Shown here in pieces: positions 14,533 through 22,347 of a stretch of DNA of 38,691 nt. The notes under the pieces were generated by a model. The model did no database searches and was not told the origin of the DNA. It worked only from the letters and a program-made list of their open reading frames with translations. The position numbers and the translations under genes were made by a program. Numbering within the stretch: the stretch's first letter is position 1; each line of letters starts with the position of its first letter. This stretch comes from a virus, in IMG/VR virus record IMGVR_UViG_3300008627_000023, positions 1 through 38,691 of that record; one strand, 5' to 3'.

Positions 14533-14727
14533 ATGGCTATTTATGGAGATAATAAACATAACTACGAAGATAATCGTGTTGAAATAGGTTGGGCAACTGA
14601 AATACATAACTACTTAGTAGACCAAGTGCAGCGAGCTAAATCTAAACATTACACAACTAAACAAAAATTCTATGAAGACCTAGCTGAAAAGCAAGACATG
14701 GTCATTGAGTATTTAGAAAGAAATTAA
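14533..14727 (+). CDS. Small protein of unknown function
   Basis: This is a 64-residue hydrophilic, helix-rich protein with many Lys, Glu and Tyr residues. No motif is recognised. It follows the MazG-like gene by three bases and is the last gene before the structured leader at 14745-14810. Confidence 0.65.
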   Translation: MAIYGDNKHNYEDNRVEIGWATEIHNYLVDQVQRAKSKHYTTKQKFYEDLAEKQDMVIEYLERN

Positions 14728-14776
14728 TAACTAGTTTAAGAACACAAAGGCCTCATATAGACCTCAGCCTTGTTAG

Positions 14777-14810
14777 CCAGTTTGAGAGTACTGGTGTGTA
14801 AAAACTCTCA
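14777..14810 (+). promoter_or_regulatory. H-type pseudoknot leader PK-B
   Basis: Stem 1 is CCAGT (14777-14781) with ACTGG (14790-14794). Stem 2 is TGAGAGT (14783-14789) with ACTCTCA (14804-14810). Loops are 1, 0 and 9 bases (TGTGTAAAA, ending in A as is common for the long loop). The stems stack directly, the textbook H-type form. A further hairpin AAGGC/GCCTT (14747-14771) lies just upstream. It ends 28 bases before the ATG at 14839. Confidence 0.7.
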
Positions 14811-14838
14811 CTTAATTTAATTTATATTTGGAAATATT

Positions 14839-14967
14839 ATGAGTAAAACACTTATTGAAGGCAGAACTCAAAGAAGAGATGCCAATGGTAACAGAATTAG
14901 TAAAAAATCAGTTAGTCATGGTACATATCGTTGTACAAGACACCCAAATAGTAAGCGCTGTAAATAA
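14839..14967 (+). CDS. Small basic protein
   Basis: This is a 42-residue, strongly basic frame (about 13 Lys or Arg). It has two Cys near the end and a short GGA site before the ATG. The composition suggests nucleic-acid binding. It follows PK-B, so that leader may control it and the 58-residue gene just downstream. No family is recognised. Confidence 0.6.
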   Translation: MSKTLIEGRTQRRDANGNRISKKSVSHGTYRCTRHPNSKRCK

Positions 14968-14969
14968 TT

Positions 14970-15146
14970 ATGAAACAGCCTGCAGATTACCCAACACAGC
15001 CTACATGTGAAACATGTGGCTCTTATTCTTCTCAATTAGAAGAAGGGATGTGTAAGTGGTGTAGATCACATTACAATCTTATTCCTAATGTAGCACCTGG
15101 ATTTTTTAAACGTACAATTAGAAAGTTAAAATCCAAGTTCAAATAG
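14970..15146 (+). CDS. Small zinc-ribbon protein with basic tail
   Basis: This 58-residue protein has two knuckles, CETCG (about 13-17) and CKWC (about 28-31), and a basic tail (about 47-58). The arrangement fits a small zinc ribbon that contacts nucleic acid. It starts two bases after the previous stop. Its stop codon overlaps the first bases of the H4 hairpin. Confidence 0.68.
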   Translation: MKQPADYPTQPTCETCGSYSSQLEEGMCKWCRSHYNLIPNVAPGFFKRTIRKLKSKFK

Positions 15147-15159
15147 GAACTCCGTTCCT
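15145..15159 (+). promoter_or_regulatory. Candidate vRNAP hairpin promoter H4
   Basis: AGGAAC-TCC-GTTCCT is a 6-bp stem with a TCC loop, overlapping the end of the preceding gene. With N4 spacing the start is near 15164, 14 bases before the ATG at 15178. It would feed the MoxR/VWA and DNA polymerase block. Confidence 0.6.
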
Positions 15160-15177
15160 TATTGCAAGGAGCTATTA

Positions 15178-15366
15178 ATGCTAGAAGAAAACCAAACAGA
15201 ATTTAAAGTATTAGATTCTGAAAATCAACTCGTCTATAAAGTAGAAGAACTCTCTGAAGACATACTGCAATTAACATTTAATGCAACATTAATTCAAGAA
15301 GACCAAATAGATGAGTTACTTATTACAATTAAACAATTACTTTACGAGGAGCCGTCATGCGATTAG
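15178..15366 (+). CDS. Small acidic protein
   Basis: This is a 62-residue, mainly acidic helical/beta protein with one Cys near the end (EEPSCD). It has a GGAG site close to the ATG. It is not recognised. It overlaps the next gene by 10 bases. Confidence 0.65.
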   Translation: MLEENQTEFKVLDSENQLVYKVEELSEDILQLTFNATLIQEDQIDELLITIKQLLYEEPSCD

Positions 15367-15947
15367 GACAACAAGCCCAATATAGCATTCAACAAGATAT
15401 TATGAATGATTTATTTAATCTGCCTACAACTAAAATTGAAACAGCTAAAACAGAACTAACTACTAAATGTTATGAAACATGGATTTCATACTATACTCCA
15501 TATATTTCAAAATTACCTGCTGGATTTTTTCATCATAAACATAAAGTGCAAATGTTAGTAAATGAGGAAGAAAGCGAACGTTGGTATACAAAACGTAATC
15601 CTCATTATTATTTAGCAACAGTAGACCCAAAAGATGAGTGGAGACCTTTGGAAATTCCTTTTACTGTTCCTAGAGAACATGAAGAAGAAGTATCTACACT
15701 ACACCAACAAGATACTGATTTGCAAAAAGAAATGCAAGAAATGAAACAGTACTTAAATGATTCTTTGGATACTTGGAATACTACTACTAAATTACGTAAA
15801 GGGTGGCCTGAAATGCTTCATAAGTATATTCCTGAAGAACCTAAACGTGCACCACGTAAAGCTAAACAAGTAAAAGAAGAAGTAGTTCCTGATGCACCAA
15901 CATCTTCTATGCAACAAAGAGTTACCTTAAATATTCTGGAGAATTAG
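15357..15947 (+). CDS. Protein of unknown function before the MoxR/VWA pair
   Basis: This 196-residue protein has an N-terminal alpha/beta part (about 1-105, with SERWYTKRNPHYYL near 72-86), a coiled-coil-like stretch at about 115-140 and a Lys/Pro/Ala-rich flexible region at about 155-185. The position, one base before the AAA ATPase, matches the N4-like arrangement in which a third protein accompanies the MoxR and VWA proteins. I cannot give a family name. Confidence 0.68.
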   Translation: MRLGQQAQYSIQQDIMNDLFNLPTTKIETAKTELTTKCYETWISYYTPYISKLPAGFFHHKHKVQMLVNEEESERWYTKRNPHYYLATVDPKDEWRPLEIPFTVPREHEEEVSTLHQQDTDLQKEMQEMKQYLNDSLDTWNTTTKLRKGWPEMLHKYIPEEPKRAPRKAKQVKEEVVPDAPTSSMQQRVTLNILEN

Positions 15948-15948
15948 T

Positions 15949-16977
15949 ATGTTAGATATCACACCTAAAGATGCCTCAGAAGGCTTAAAACGCTTATTTA
16001 AAGCAGATAAAGTACCTATGCTTGTAGGTAGCCCAGGAATTGGTAAATCAGACATTATTAATGATTTAGCTAAATCAGTTAATGTAGAAGTACGTGACCT
16101 AAGGTTAGCACAAGCAGACCCTACTGATCTACTAGGATTTCCTATTGTAGATAAAGCAGGTATACGTATGAAATACGCACCACCATCATTATTTCCATTA
16201 AAAGGTATTGATAAAATTCCTGAAGGTAAGAATGGTTGGCTAATCTTTTTAGATGAGATGAATTCAGCTACCCCTAATCTACAATCAGCAGCTTATAAAG
16301 TTGTACTGGATCGTATGGTAGGAGAATATGAATTACACCCTAATACTTGGATTGTATGTGCTGGTAATAAAAAGACTGATAAGGCAGTAGTTAACAAATT
16401 AAGTACAGCTATGCAGTCTAGATTAATTCATATGAATCTATCTGTAAGTCACAAGGACTGGTTAGAGTGGGCTAATACAAACGGTATTGATCATAGAGTA
16501 ATTTCATTTATTAAATTTAGACCTGAGCGTCTACATACATTTGATCCTAATCATAGTGATGATACGTTTGCATGTCCTAGAACTTGGAGCTTCTTGTCAG
16601 ATATTATTGCTTCAAGAGAAGACTTTGACTATACAGACTATGTATTAATGTCGGGTACTGTAGGTCAAGGACCTGCTACTGAATTTAAAGCATACTGCGA
16701 GATTTATGAATCTCTACCTACTATTGAGGATATGTTACAAAATCCTCATGGAATTCAGATGCCAGATGAACCAGATAAACAATACGCTTTAACTACTCTA
16801 GTTAGTCATAATATGAATGAACAAAATATTACACAATTACTAGTTGTAGTTAATAAGCTACCTCCTGAAATGCAATTACTTACATTAAAAGATGTATATA
16901 GTAAAACACCTGCATTAAAAGGACATCAATTAATTTTAGATTGGGTAAATAAGAATGCACACTTAATGGTAGGATAA
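15949..16977 (+). CDS. MoxR-type AAA+ ATPase (N4 gp24-like)
   Basis: This is a 342-residue AAA+ protein. Walker A is VGSPGIGKSD (about 26-35), and Walker B LIFLDEMNSA (about 98-107) has the DE pair. The sensor region is CAGNKKTD (about 138-145), and the segment around RLIHMNL (about 161-167) is typical of MoxR and related DUF-type ATPases. MoxR proteins remodel a partner VWA protein, which is the next gene. The pair is conserved among N4-like phages, although its job there is unclear. Confidence 0.85.
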   Translation: MLDITPKDASEGLKRLFKADKVPMLVGSPGIGKSDIINDLAKSVNVEVRDLRLAQADPTDLLGFPIVDKAGIRMKYAPPSLFPLKGIDKIPEGKNGWLIFLDEMNSATPNLQSAAYKVVLDRMVGEYELHPNTWIVCAGNKKTDKAVVNKLSTAMQSRLIHMNLSVSHKDWLEWANTNGIDHRVISFIKFRPERLHTFDPNHSDDTFACPRTWSFLSDIIASREDFDYTDYVLMSGTVGQGPATEFKAYCEIYESLPTIEDMLQNPHGIQMPDEPDKQYALTTLVSHNMNEQNITQLLVVVNKLPPEMQLLTLKDVYSKTPALKGHQLILDWVNKNAHLMVG

Positions 16978-16981
16978 TACT

Positions 16982-18118
16982 ATGGAGACAAACAAAACTT
17001 TAGAAGACAGAATTAGGTATGCCAAAGTGCAGTTAATGTCTAAATCTGTGTTTCTATCTACTATATGTCTTCGATTACGTCATGAAATTTCAGATGTAAT
17101 ACCTACAGCAGGTACTAATGGACTTACTATTCTATACAATCCTGATTTCGTAGCTTCTATTGATACAGAAGAGCTTACTGGGCTACTGGCACACGAAGTG
17201 TGGCACGTAGCATTCCAACATATTACAAGAGTAGGAAATAGAGATAAGCGCTTATGGAACGTTGCTGGTGACTACGTAATTAATGATATGCTACTTAAAG
17301 CAAATTTTAAATTACCTGCTGATGGTTTGCATGATAGTAAATATGCTGATATGACTACTGAGCAAGTGTATGACATCATATTTGAAGAGCAAGATCAATA
17401 TAAAAACTTTGTACAAGATATCTTAGAACCTGGTGAAGGATCTACTAATGATCAAGATTCTCAAAATACTGCACAAGGTACTGATAAGCTAAAAGAGCAA
17501 TTAACTAGTATTATTGTACAAGCACAGACACAATCCATGATGGCTGGTAAACAACAAGGTGAAATCCCTGGGGAAGTAGCTAGAATGATTGATGATCTAA
17601 TTAATCCTAAATTAGATTGGAAACAGTTATTAGATAGGTATGTAAGTGAACGCAGTAAGAATGACTTTACATGGATGAGACCTAATAAAAGGTTTATGCC
17701 TAATCATTACTTGCCTAGCATGTATTCTGAAACAATTGGAAATATCACTATTGCTATTGATACTTCAGGTTCAGTTACACAAGAAGAACTAACTGAAATG
17801 CTAACTGAAATTGAAAGTATTAGAGATACCTATCAGCCAGAAGAACTAGTAGTAATTGACTGTGATTACATTATACATGGTGTACATAAAGTAGATAAAT
17901 ATACAGATATTCATGATATCCAATTTAAAGGTGAAGGGGGTACTTCTTTCGATCCTGTATTTGAATATTGTAAAGATAATCCTCCTAACATACTAATCTA
18001 CTTCACGGATTTATACGCAGAGCCTGTACAAAATAATGTAGAATATGATGTTTTATGGGTATGCAACTCAGATCATGAGCCTGCAGTAATAGGGGAGACT
18101 ATTTATATCAATGACTGA
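16982..18118 (+). CDS. VWA protein with metallopeptidase-like HExxH (N4 gp25-like)
   Basis: This is a 378-residue protein with two modules. An N-terminal peptidase-like region has LLAHEVWHVAFQH (about 69-81), an HExxH zinc motif, followed by further acidic residues. The C-terminal VWA domain (about 255-375) has DTSGSV (MIDAS, about 259-264) and a late YFTDLY. This matches the COG3864 class, VWA-like predicted metal-dependent peptidases, that work with a MoxR ATPase. A Gln-rich linker (about 155-200) joins the two. It starts four bases after the ATPase. Confidence 0.85.
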   Translation: METNKTLEDRIRYAKVQLMSKSVFLSTICLRLRHEISDVIPTAGTNGLTILYNPDFVASIDTEELTGLLAHEVWHVAFQHITRVGNRDKRLWNVAGDYVINDMLLKANFKLPADGLHDSKYADMTTEQVYDIIFEEQDQYKNFVQDILEPGEGSTNDQDSQNTAQGTDKLKEQLTSIIVQAQTQSMMAGKQQGEIPGEVARMIDDLINPKLDWKQLLDRYVSERSKNDFTWMRPNKRFMPNHYLPSMYSETIGNITIAIDTSGSVTQEELTEMLTEIESIRDTYQPEELVVIDCDYIIHGVHKVDKYTDIHDIQFKGEGGTSFDPVFEYCKDNPPNILIYFTDLYAEPVQNNVEYDVLWVCNSDHEPAVIGETIYIND

Positions 18119-18299
18119 AATCATTACATTATCTCAAGCATTATGCTTTGAGTATTACATGGGTGCTATTGAACAGACTTCTACTTCTTTTTCAAAAAAA
18201 GAAGCTTTAGAGTTTTACACACAGCATAAAGAAGAATATTTAGATAAAGCTGAAAAAATATTGGATTTACTTTCAAAGCCACCTAAAGTATTACATTAA
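18111..18299 (+). CDS. Small helical protein
   Basis: This is a 62-residue helical, acidic protein that overlaps the VWA gene by eight bases. It is not recognised. The position between the VWA gene and the DNA polymerase gene, and the overlap, support it as a real gene. Confidence 0.65.
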   Translation: MTEIITLSQALCFEYYMGAIEQTSTSFSKKEALEFYTQHKEEYLDKAEKILDLLSKPPKVLH

Positions 18300-18304
18300 C
18301 TTCT

Positions 18305-20755
18305 ATGAAACCAATTACTACCGTACTTCTCATTAATGAGAGAGGTGGGATAGATGAATATTCGTTAAATGAATACTACTATGCTCCTTTAGAAAAATTA
18401 GGTATAGCTAGAGATTCTATAATAGCTAAACCACTAATATACGATACACCTAAAAAAGTATCTGCTAAAGTAGGTAAAGCATGGTTAACTAAATTAAGGG
18501 AACAAATTCCTACTACTGTAACTAACTTAATTGTTGCAGACAGTAACTACTACAAGTGGTTAACTAAAAATACAAAGGTATCCACACATGTAGGTACTGC
18601 TGTACTGAGTAAATTTGACGAATATGAAGACTTTAGGTGTGTACATGTACCTCACTACAAATCATTGTATAAACAGCCTGAAAATCAATTACTAATTGAT
18701 ATAGGACTTAAAGCTATTACAGGCTTTACTAAAAAAGCTGTCATACATTCTGAAGAATACACTAAAGTTCTAGGTACTGAGTTAGATATTTTAGATCAAC
18801 TATACCAATACCCAGCACTGACTGTAGATATTGAAACCACAGGACTTAAATTAACAGACACTATTGTTACTATTGCTTTTGCATGGGATCAACATAATGG
18901 TGTTGCTATTGATATTAGAGAAACTGGTTACTGGAATATTAAAGAATTCCTAGTAAATTACTCAGGTACTTTAATTATGCACAATGCATTATTTGATGCT
19001 AAGCTAATGATAGCTAATTGGTGGATGGAATCTGAAACTGACTACAAAGGATTGCAAGAAGGTCTTGAAGTATTTAGTCAAGTAGACGACACCATGTTAC
19101 TTGCTTATTTAGAAAAGAACTCTACTACTCAAGTAGATTTAGGGCTTAAAGGCAATGCTCTTGAATATGTAGGAAATTATGCTTTAGATGTAAAAGATAT
19201 TACTAAACATACTTCTGAAGAATTAATGAAATACAATCTAATTGATACGTTAGCTACATGGTTTGTTTATAACAAATATAGTAACCAACTTACTAGTGAA
19301 ACGTATATTGATATATTCAAGCCTAGTATTAAGCCTATTCTTAAAATGATGTTAGTAGGCTTACCACTAGACCAAGCAGTAGTAGATACAGTATACAAAC
19401 AACTAAAAGATGAAGAATATGCAGTACGTGTAAAGTTACATAAATTACCTACTATCCAAAAAGCTGATCAAATATTTCAAGAACAAGCACGAGAACAAGC
19501 TAATGCTAAATTAAAAACTAAAGTAAAGTCTATTGAAGATTTTCAGTATATTCAATTTAACCCAAGTTCAGGAAAGCAAATAGCAACAATACTCTTCGAA
19601 ATACTAAAGCTACCTGTATTAGATATAACTGCTGGAGGTAGTCCAGCTACTGATGCTAAAACACTTAAAAAACTTAAGAAAGAGACTCAAAATACAGAAG
19701 CTCTTGAAATTATAGAGGGTATTCTTAAAATTGCAGAAGTATCTAAAATAACAGGTACATTTCTTAAAGCTTTTAAAGCTGGAAATAACTTTTTACATGG
19801 TAATCTAAAATTAGGTGGAACACAATCAGGAAGACTATCTAGTAATTCACCTAATTTAACTAATCTACCTGCACAAGGTAAGATGGGTAAGTTAATTAAA
19901 AGCTGTGTTGTAGCTCCTGAAGGGTGGTTATTTGCAGGTGCAGATTTCAATGCTCTAGAAGCTAGAATTAATGCAATTGTATCTGGAGACCCTAATAGAA
20001 TTAAGATTTATACTCAAGGTTATGACAGTCACTGTCTAAATGCATACGCATATTTTAAAGACCAAATGGCTGACATAGACCCAGAAGATGTAGATAGTAT
20101 TAATTCAATTTCTAGTAAATACAAGGAACTTAGACAAAAAGGTAAAGGACCTACATTTGCTTTAACTTATGGAGGTACAGCGTTCACTTTAAATAAGAAT
20201 GCTGGTATCCCATTGAAGGAAGCTAAAGAAATTGAAGATAGTTATCATGAACTATATAAGGTATCTGATGAGTTTGCTGAAAAGAACAAGAAATTTGCTA
20301 TTAAACATGGCTACATGGAATGTGCTTTTGGGTTAAAAATTAAGACACCTATTATTAGTAAGTCTGTAATGGATAATAAAAAGACTCCATATGCAGCAAC
20401 TGCAGAAGTACGTAGTGCTAACAATGCAGTTACACAATCCTGGGGGATGCTACTTAATAGAGCAGTAATCGCTACGAATCAAAGGATCGAAGAAGCAGAA
20501 ATGTATGCAGATATCCTTCCTGTTAACATGATTCACGATGCTGCCTATTTCTTAGTAAAAGATGACCCTAAGGTAGTTAAATTCCTTAACGATGTTCTAA
20601 TTGAAGAAATGGAATGGAATGAGCATCCGCTCATTCAGTCAGATGATATTCCTATGTTAAGTGATTTAGATATAGGCAAATCTTGGGCAGATATGACATT
20701 ATTGCCTAATAGAGCTTCACTAGAAGAAGTAGATAAAATTTTAAAATCGTTATAG
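18305..20755 (+). CDS. Family A DNA polymerase with 3'-5' exonuclease (N4 gp39-like)
   Basis: This is a replicative DNA polymerase of 816 residues. The exonuclease domain shows ExoI DIETTGL (about 175-181), ExoII MHNALFDAK (about 225-233) and ExoIII around YNLIDTLA (about 309-316). The polymerase domain has GRLSSNSPNLTNLP (about 506-519), motif A ADFNALEAR (about 546-554), motif B with KGPTFALTYGG (about 615-625) and motif C MIHDAAY (about 742-748). The N-terminal 170 residues are phage-specific. It sits in the middle of the replication block, right after the MoxR/VWA cluster. Confidence 0.96.
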   Translation: MKPITTVLLINERGGIDEYSLNEYYYAPLEKLGIARDSIIAKPLIYDTPKKVSAKVGKAWLTKLREQIPTTVTNLIVADSNYYKWLTKNTKVSTHVGTAVLSKFDEYEDFRCVHVPHYKSLYKQPENQLLIDIGLKAITGFTKKAVIHSEEYTKVLGTELDILDQLYQYPALTVDIETTGLKLTDTIVTIAFAWDQHNGVAIDIRETGYWNIKEFLVNYSGTLIMHNALFDAKLMIANWWMESETDYKGLQEGLEVFSQVDDTMLLAYLEKNSTTQVDLGLKGNALEYVGNYALDVKDITKHTSEELMKYNLIDTLATWFVYNKYSNQLTSETYIDIFKPSIKPILKMMLVGLPLDQAVVDTVYKQLKDEEYAVRVKLHKLPTIQKADQIFQEQAREQANAKLKTKVKSIEDFQYIQFNPSSGKQIATILFEILKLPVLDITAGGSPATDAKTLKKLKKETQNTEALEIIEGILKIAEVSKITGTFLKAFKAGNNFLHGNLKLGGTQSGRLSSNSPNLTNLPAQGKMGKLIKSCVVAPEGWLFAGADFNALEARINAIVSGDPNRIKIYTQGYDSHCLNAYAYFKDQMADIDPEDVDSINSISSKYKELRQKGKGPTFALTYGGTAFTLNKNAGIPLKEAKEIEDSYHELYKVSDEFAEKNKKFAIKHGYMECAFGLKIKTPIISKSVMDNKKTPYAATAEVRSANNAVTQSWGMLLNRAVIATNQRIEEAEMYADILPVNMIHDAAYFLVKDDPKVVKFLNDVLIEEMEWNEHPLIQSDDIPMLSDLDIGKSWADMTLLPNRASLEEVDKILKSL

Positions 20756-20763
20756 GAGTAGCT

Positions 20764-20904
20764 ATGAGCTGGTATTGCCAAATGATAGATGGTAAGAGAC
20801 GTTGCATGGATTTTGGAGAGTACCAATTACATGGTTGGGTATTAGATAAGTCATTTGCTGTTGAAGAAAAAATGGGTGTATTTACACGCAAGGAGAAGAA
20901 ATGA
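20764..20904 (+). CDS. Small protein, unknown function
   Basis: This is a 46-residue frame that starts with GGAG six bases before the ATG and ends in an ATGA overlap with the next gene. It has a CQMIDGKRRCM section and a basic C-terminus. It is supported by ribosome site and coupling only. Confidence 0.58.
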   Translation: MSWYCQMIDGKRRCMDFGEYQLHGWVLDKSFAVEEKMGVFTRKEKK

Positions 20905-21092
20905 ATCCACATAAACATGCTGAAGTAATTCATCATTGGGCTGAAGGATACACTATACAAAAGAAAGTATACCTTTGTTGTGAACCTAAACAAAATGGCA
21001 GATGGATAGACTGTGAAGTTACTCCTGGCTGGCATGAAGACAAAGAATATCGTGTTAAGCCTATTAATTTAGAGAAAACTGAAGATGTATAA
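20901..21092 (+). CDS. Small phage protein of the WADG/YRVKP type
   Basis: This is a 63-residue protein with an N-terminal HAEVIHHWAEGYTIQ (about 6-20) and a C-terminal EYRVKP (about 49-54). I recall this pairing, a HAExIKxWADG start and a YRIKP end, from many small phage proteins of unknown function. It could bind a partner in replication, but this is not shown. It overlaps the neighbour genes by 4-8 bases. Confidence 0.72.
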   Translation: MNPHKHAEVIHHWAEGYTIQKKVYLCCEPKQNGRWIDCEVTPGWHEDKEYRVKPINLEKTEDV

Positions 21093-22065
21093 ATATACTA
21101 ATAATGAGAACATTTCATTACCTCTAGCAGTATGGCTAATGAATGATGACTATGATTATGATGGCAGATCTAATGTAATTAGTGCGACATCTCTACTTAA
21201 GCCTATTCGTCAACTAGTTTTACAAAAACAAAATAAAGACTTAGATAAAACAGTAGATATTTCAAATTTAGTCAGTTCTAGAATGGGATCTGCTATTCAT
21301 GCTATTGCTGAAGAAGCATGGACTAACCCAGACAACGTAGTAAAAGCTCTAAAAGCCTTAGGTATGTCTAACATAATTGAGCGCATTAATATTAATCCTG
21401 AAGACAATGAACTAACAGATACTGATATTCCTGTATACGTAGAACAACGTCATGAAAAAGAGCTTAATAATTTTATCATTTCAGGGAAATATGACCTAAT
21501 CTTAAACGGTACGTTATCTGATTATAAAAGTACCTCTGTATGGACATATATTTACGATTCTAACGCTCTTAAATACACCCAACAAGGAAGTATTTATAAA
21601 TGGTTAGCTCCAGAACGTATTACAGATACGCATATGGAGATTCAATTCATTTTTACTGACTGGTCATCTGCTGCAGCTCTTAGAGATCCTAAATATCCTC
21701 AAAGTAGAGTAATGACAAAACGTTACCCTTTATGGTCAGTAGAACAAACTGAACAGTATATTAAAGAAAAGCTCAGTAAATTACAGGAACTTATAGACAC
21801 TCCACAGGAGCAGTTACCTGTATGTACTAAAGAAGAACTTTGGGAAAGTGACACTAAGTATAAATACTTTAAAAATCCTAAAGGTACAAGAGCTACTAAG
21901 AACTTTGACACTCTAGAAGAAGCTAACCAACGTATGGCTGATGATGGAATGATTGGGGTAGTTAAAACAGTACGGGGAGAAGCAAAAGCTTGTCGTTACT
22001 GTGATGTTGTTGATATCTGCCAACAAGCTAAAGCATTAGCTGCTGAAGGTAGATTAATTTTATAA
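21085..22065 (+). CDS. PD-(D/E)XK nuclease, RecB/Cas4-like
   Basis: This is a 326-residue nuclease-like protein. Residues about 66-78 (GSAIHAIAEEAW) resemble the His/Glu start motif of RecB-type nucleases. GKYDLIL and then LSDYKST (about 133-150) give the D...D-x-K core. A C-terminal Cys set (CRYCDVVDIC, about 303-312) could bind a zinc or an iron-sulfur cluster, as in Cas4 and AddB. The likely role is trimming DNA ends in replication or recombination. It lies between the DNA polymerase block and the primase gene, as in N4-like phages. Confidence 0.82.
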   Translation: MYKYTNNENISLPLAVWLMNDDYDYDGRSNVISATSLLKPIRQLVLQKQNKDLDKTVDISNLVSSRMGSAIHAIAEEAWTNPDNVVKALKALGMSNIIERININPEDNELTDTDIPVYVEQRHEKELNNFIISGKYDLILNGTLSDYKSTSVWTYIYDSNALKYTQQGSIYKWLAPERITDTHMEIQFIFTDWSSAAALRDPKYPQSRVMTKRYPLWSVEQTEQYIKEKLSKLQELIDTPQEQLPVCTKEELWESDTKYKYFKNPKGTRATKNFDTLEEANQRMADDGMIGVVKTVRGEAKACRYCDVVDICQQAKALAAEGRLIL

Positions 22066-22074
22066 GGAGATAAG

Positions 22075-22344
22075 GTGGAATACTTAATTAATTTATTTAA
22101 AAAATTGTTTACAAGCACAGAAAAAGTGCCAACCGTAATTAAGAAAGAACGTAAAAAAGCTGATAAGCGTAAGTTTACAAAAGGGCAATTAGAGCATTTG
22201 CTTAATGTTCTTGAGAACAAGAAATATGGAGTTACTTCGTACGCTAAGTTAGTAGATTATGGCAATTTAAAATATGGGTATGACAAAGTATATGTAACGT
22301 ACTATAACAATATTAATAAATATAAAAAATCACTAAAGGGGTAA
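22075..22344 (+). CDS. Basic protein of unknown function
   Basis: This 89-residue Lys-rich protein begins at a GTG (22075) with an AGGAG site upstream. It has an amphipathic N-terminus and a central KKERKKADKRK patch (about 24-34), so nucleic-acid binding is plausible. The C-terminal half has several Tyr in a YGYDKVYVTYY-like pattern. I do not recognise it. Confidence 0.65.
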   Translation: MEYLINLFKKLFTSTEKVPTVIKKERKKADKRKFTKGQLEHLLNVLENKKYGVTSYAKLVDYGNLKYGYDKVYVTYYNNINKYKKSLKG

Positions 22345-22347
22345 TTC

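Noticed and set aside
22232-22242. TTAC-TTC-GTACG, another TTC-loop element
   Set aside because: The stem has only three pairs and sits inside the 89-residue gene.
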